DNA from: a virus
Virus record (IMG/VR): IMGVR_UViG_3300025133_000340
Location: 1 to 35,503 of that record
Strand: one strand, 5' to 3'
DNA length: 35,503 nucleotides
Shown: piece after piece, positions 34,901 to 35,503 of the stretch
Layout of the letters: each line of letters starts with the position of its first letter
How positions within the stretch are numbered: the first letter of the stretch is position 1
Program-made: the position numbers and the translations under genes
The notes under the pieces: generated by a model
The model's input: only the letters and a program-made list of their open reading frames with translations
Told to the model about the DNA's origin: nothing
Databases searched by the model: none

Positions 34901-35360
34901 TCTCAGAAACAATCTTGAATATATTATTCAAGCCTGTCTGATTCTGTGCTATCAAGACCAAGTGGCGCCGAGCTTTAATTAAATTACTCTTTTGCTTCGA
35001 GGCGTCCTCGTCTTCTGTTACCAGCCGGCCATCATCTTTTTCAAGACCCTTGGCTGTCTTCTTATCGGCCTTGGCCTCTTCATATGCTTCCTTCCACTTC
35101 GTGATAGAAGGAACAAAGTAAGCCTCGACACCAAATATTGGCTTGAAAGTCTTGCCCGCGGCCTTCATCTTCTTGGCATGGAGCACTTGATATGAAGTGC
35201 CATTCATATTTCCGTGATCTGTCAGCGCCAAAGCCCCGCAGCCATTCTGATATGCAAAATCCATGTGATCCTGCGGATATCCAAAGCCATCAAATGGCGA
35301 TCCAACAACGCTGTGTGCGTGCAATCCTACAAAAGGAATGTTTGATTTTGTACGTTCCAT
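31926..35360 (-). CDS. dnaE: DNA polymerase III alpha subunit (DnaE type)
   Basis: 1144 residues, near the usual ~1160. PHP domain: HAHS at 14-17, ALTDHGN near 45-51, and TADSH near 256-260. Palm: GPGRGSAAGS near 428-437, YPDIDYD with D470 and D472 (first two catalytic acids) and IKFDLLGL (third acid). Helix-hairpin-helix segment IKGLGVAAIKQI near 950 and an OB-like C-terminus. Replicative polymerase; the intact PHP histidines leave open a proofreading role. Promoter at 35382..35409. Ends just before the GIY-YIG gene. Confidence 0.97.
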   Translation of the reverse strand: MERTKSNIPFVGLHAHSVVGSPFDGFGYPQDHMDFAYQNGCGALALTDHGNMNGTSYQVLHAKKMKAAGKTFKPIFGVEAYFVPSITKWKEAYEEAKADKKTAKGLEKDDGRLVTEDEDASKQKSNLIKARRHLVLIAQNQTGLNNIFKIVSETHQGDHFYRYPRVDYKLLEKYNEGIIASSACLGGVYAGDYWDNLDSGPDSILGAMRETTSRMQSILGDRWYGELQWNNVPAQHELNQYVIQMHQETGLELISTADSHYPNPDAWKDRELYKRLGFLNRPKKPEWLTSELPIDVDEVGMELYPKNGDQMWESYNKYSEECQVAYDDDLIYDSIVKTHYIAHERIEDFMPDDTVRLPSFVVPEGETADEALLKISIAGLRNLNLDDNEEYTQRLQHELNVIVDRGFSKYFLTMKAIADKANDNMLSGPGRGSAAGSLVAYALGVTQIDPIKHGLLFSRFLRSDATDYPDIDYDVSDAFGLKEILAKAWGETNVVPISNYNTLQLKSLIKDISKFYEIDFPEVNRVTGRMVKEATPKAKAAKGIKAGLYIPDFEELMQYSDSLQDFLIKYPHIKTHIEALYGQVRSVSRHAGGVVIGEDLDKHMPLINRGGVVQTPWAEGQHVRHLEPMGFIKFDLLGLSTLEMIQSCVGHILQRHKGVKNPTYQDIREYYNTYLHPDKIDLDDQKVYKNIFQKGKFIGIFQFTNEGAQRFCKSAKPTSIIDISAITSIYRPGPLSAHVDKSYVKAKRNPSEVQYVSDLVKEVTQETAGFLIFQEQIALLAHKLGNGISLDEGNKLRKLLTKKGTGKGNEEKEQIRKRFIEGCTAKSIDQATAAKLWRNFEYFSGYGFNKSHAVAYSLLSFQCAWLLNYYPECWVAAFLDKEPESRKELAISLAQQYGFNVTDIDINTSAGISWEISDDGKTLVQPLSSIKGLGVAAIKQIVDNRPFENAEDLLFKEGVTYSKLNKKALDVLCRSGALDEIVDDTFTGMKHFWMACVQNRPKNKKKLQDNIQEFHNEGEFSREEKINNISDLTGIFPFDIVLSKDVRAAIQRYEVPALGDWDPELGAAWFIPREKIAKKTKNDKPYWILKVIDNTSTVNTIRVWGVDPRRDLIHLNRPYGAQLSFSEDWGFSLRLNKNRLVLLG

Positions 35361-35381
35361 AAGTACCCTCTCTGTTTTTAT

Positions 35382-35409
35382 ATTATAGTAATAGAAATCT
35401 AAGAGTAAA
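35382..35409 (-). promoter_or_regulatory. dnaE promoter, TTTACT-N16-TATAAT
   Basis: -35 TTTACT at 35404..35409, -10 TATAAT at 35382..35387, spacer 16 nt. The -35 lies inside the last codons of the cysteine-synthase-like gene. Confidence 0.8.
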
Positions 35410-35503
35410 GAGATAAATATCTTTCGCCGCGATCATAAAGAAAAGTGATAATTGCCCCAGGGCCCTTGTGAGTTTCGGCACATTGTTCTGCTGCCAATAT
35501 ATT
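35399..35503 (-). CDS. C-terminus of a cysteine-synthase-like PLP enzyme (partial)
   Basis: 34 residues to a TAG stop, N-I-L-A-A-E-Q-C-A-E at the window edge and the ending GPGAIITFLYDRGERYLSLYS. The G-P-G-x-x-I-x-T-x-L-x-D-x-G-E-R-Y-L-S pattern is the C-terminal end of O-acetylserine sulphydrylase/cysteine synthase-type enzymes (COG0031), which use pyridoxal phosphate to make cysteine or related amino acids. The catalytic lysine lies outside the window. An unusual gene for a phage. Confidence 0.6.
   Translation of the reverse strand, partial: NILAAEQCAETHKGPGAIITFLYDRGERYLSLYS

Overview
The window reads as part of a large tailed-phage genome (Caudoviricetes, jumbo-like gene content), most likely assembled from an environmental, possibly aquatic, sample; the host cannot be told from the sequence. 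Evidence for a phage: dense, overlapping, almost wholly minus-strand genes; a phage-type DnaE, dUTPase and DUF3310 protein; GroEL and Hsp20 chaperones; an amidase endolysin; a ClpP-like protease next to an acidic head-core-like protein; free-standing HNH and GIY-YIG endonucleases; and a tRNA set (Leu-UAA, Ile-UAU, Lys-CUU, Arg-UCU, Thr-UGU). Only one gene (HNH, 17827..18174) is on the plus strand. The first ~12.5 kb looks visibly richer in G+C than the rest.

Layout, from high to low coordinates, which is the direction of transcription. 35.5-29 kb: nucleotide and replication block: end of a cysteine-synthase-like gene, dnaE, a GIY-YIG endonuclease, a zinc protein, dut, DUF3310, an Smr-like gene, CBS-less guaB. 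29-24 kb: RHH-like and sigma-region-4-like regulators, an acidic head-core-like protein, a membrane protein, ClpP-like protease, endolysin, a 596-residue unknown. 24-18.4 kb: groEL, glutaredoxin, hsp20, small unknowns, a SpoU methylase, tRNA-Thr. 18.4-15.5 kb: a disturbed tRNA/HNH cluster, a lipoprotein, tRNA-Lys, purA. 15.5-12.6 kb: a lipoprotein serine protease, a GIY-YIG protein, and two proteins sharing a duplicated N-terminal segment. 12.5-0 kb: accessory region dominated by about 26 small paralogues that begin M(K/Q)(V/I)GDLV (probably SH3-like barrels), interrupted by a MoxR-type AAA+ ATPase with its VWA/metallopeptidase-like partner, a CCHC zinc-knuckle protein, a MazG-like gene, two tRNAs and several unknowns.

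Three features unite the window. First, a promoter family of the form TTKACT-N16-TATRNT, usually with GTTCY just upstream of the -10, stands before about 20 transcription units; in eight of them the start codon lies exactly 6 nt after the -10, so those messages are predicted to be leaderless. Second, most array genes overlap the next by exactly 14 nt, so the start of one gene encodes the C-terminus of the previous one. Third, 2599-2726 can fold into a long multi-branched RNA between two operons. Functionally, purA, guaB, dut, DUF3310, glutaredoxin and MazG-like genes point to control of the nucleotide pool, and groEL/hsp20/ClpP/MoxR-VWA to an unusually rich protein-folding and remodelling kit.
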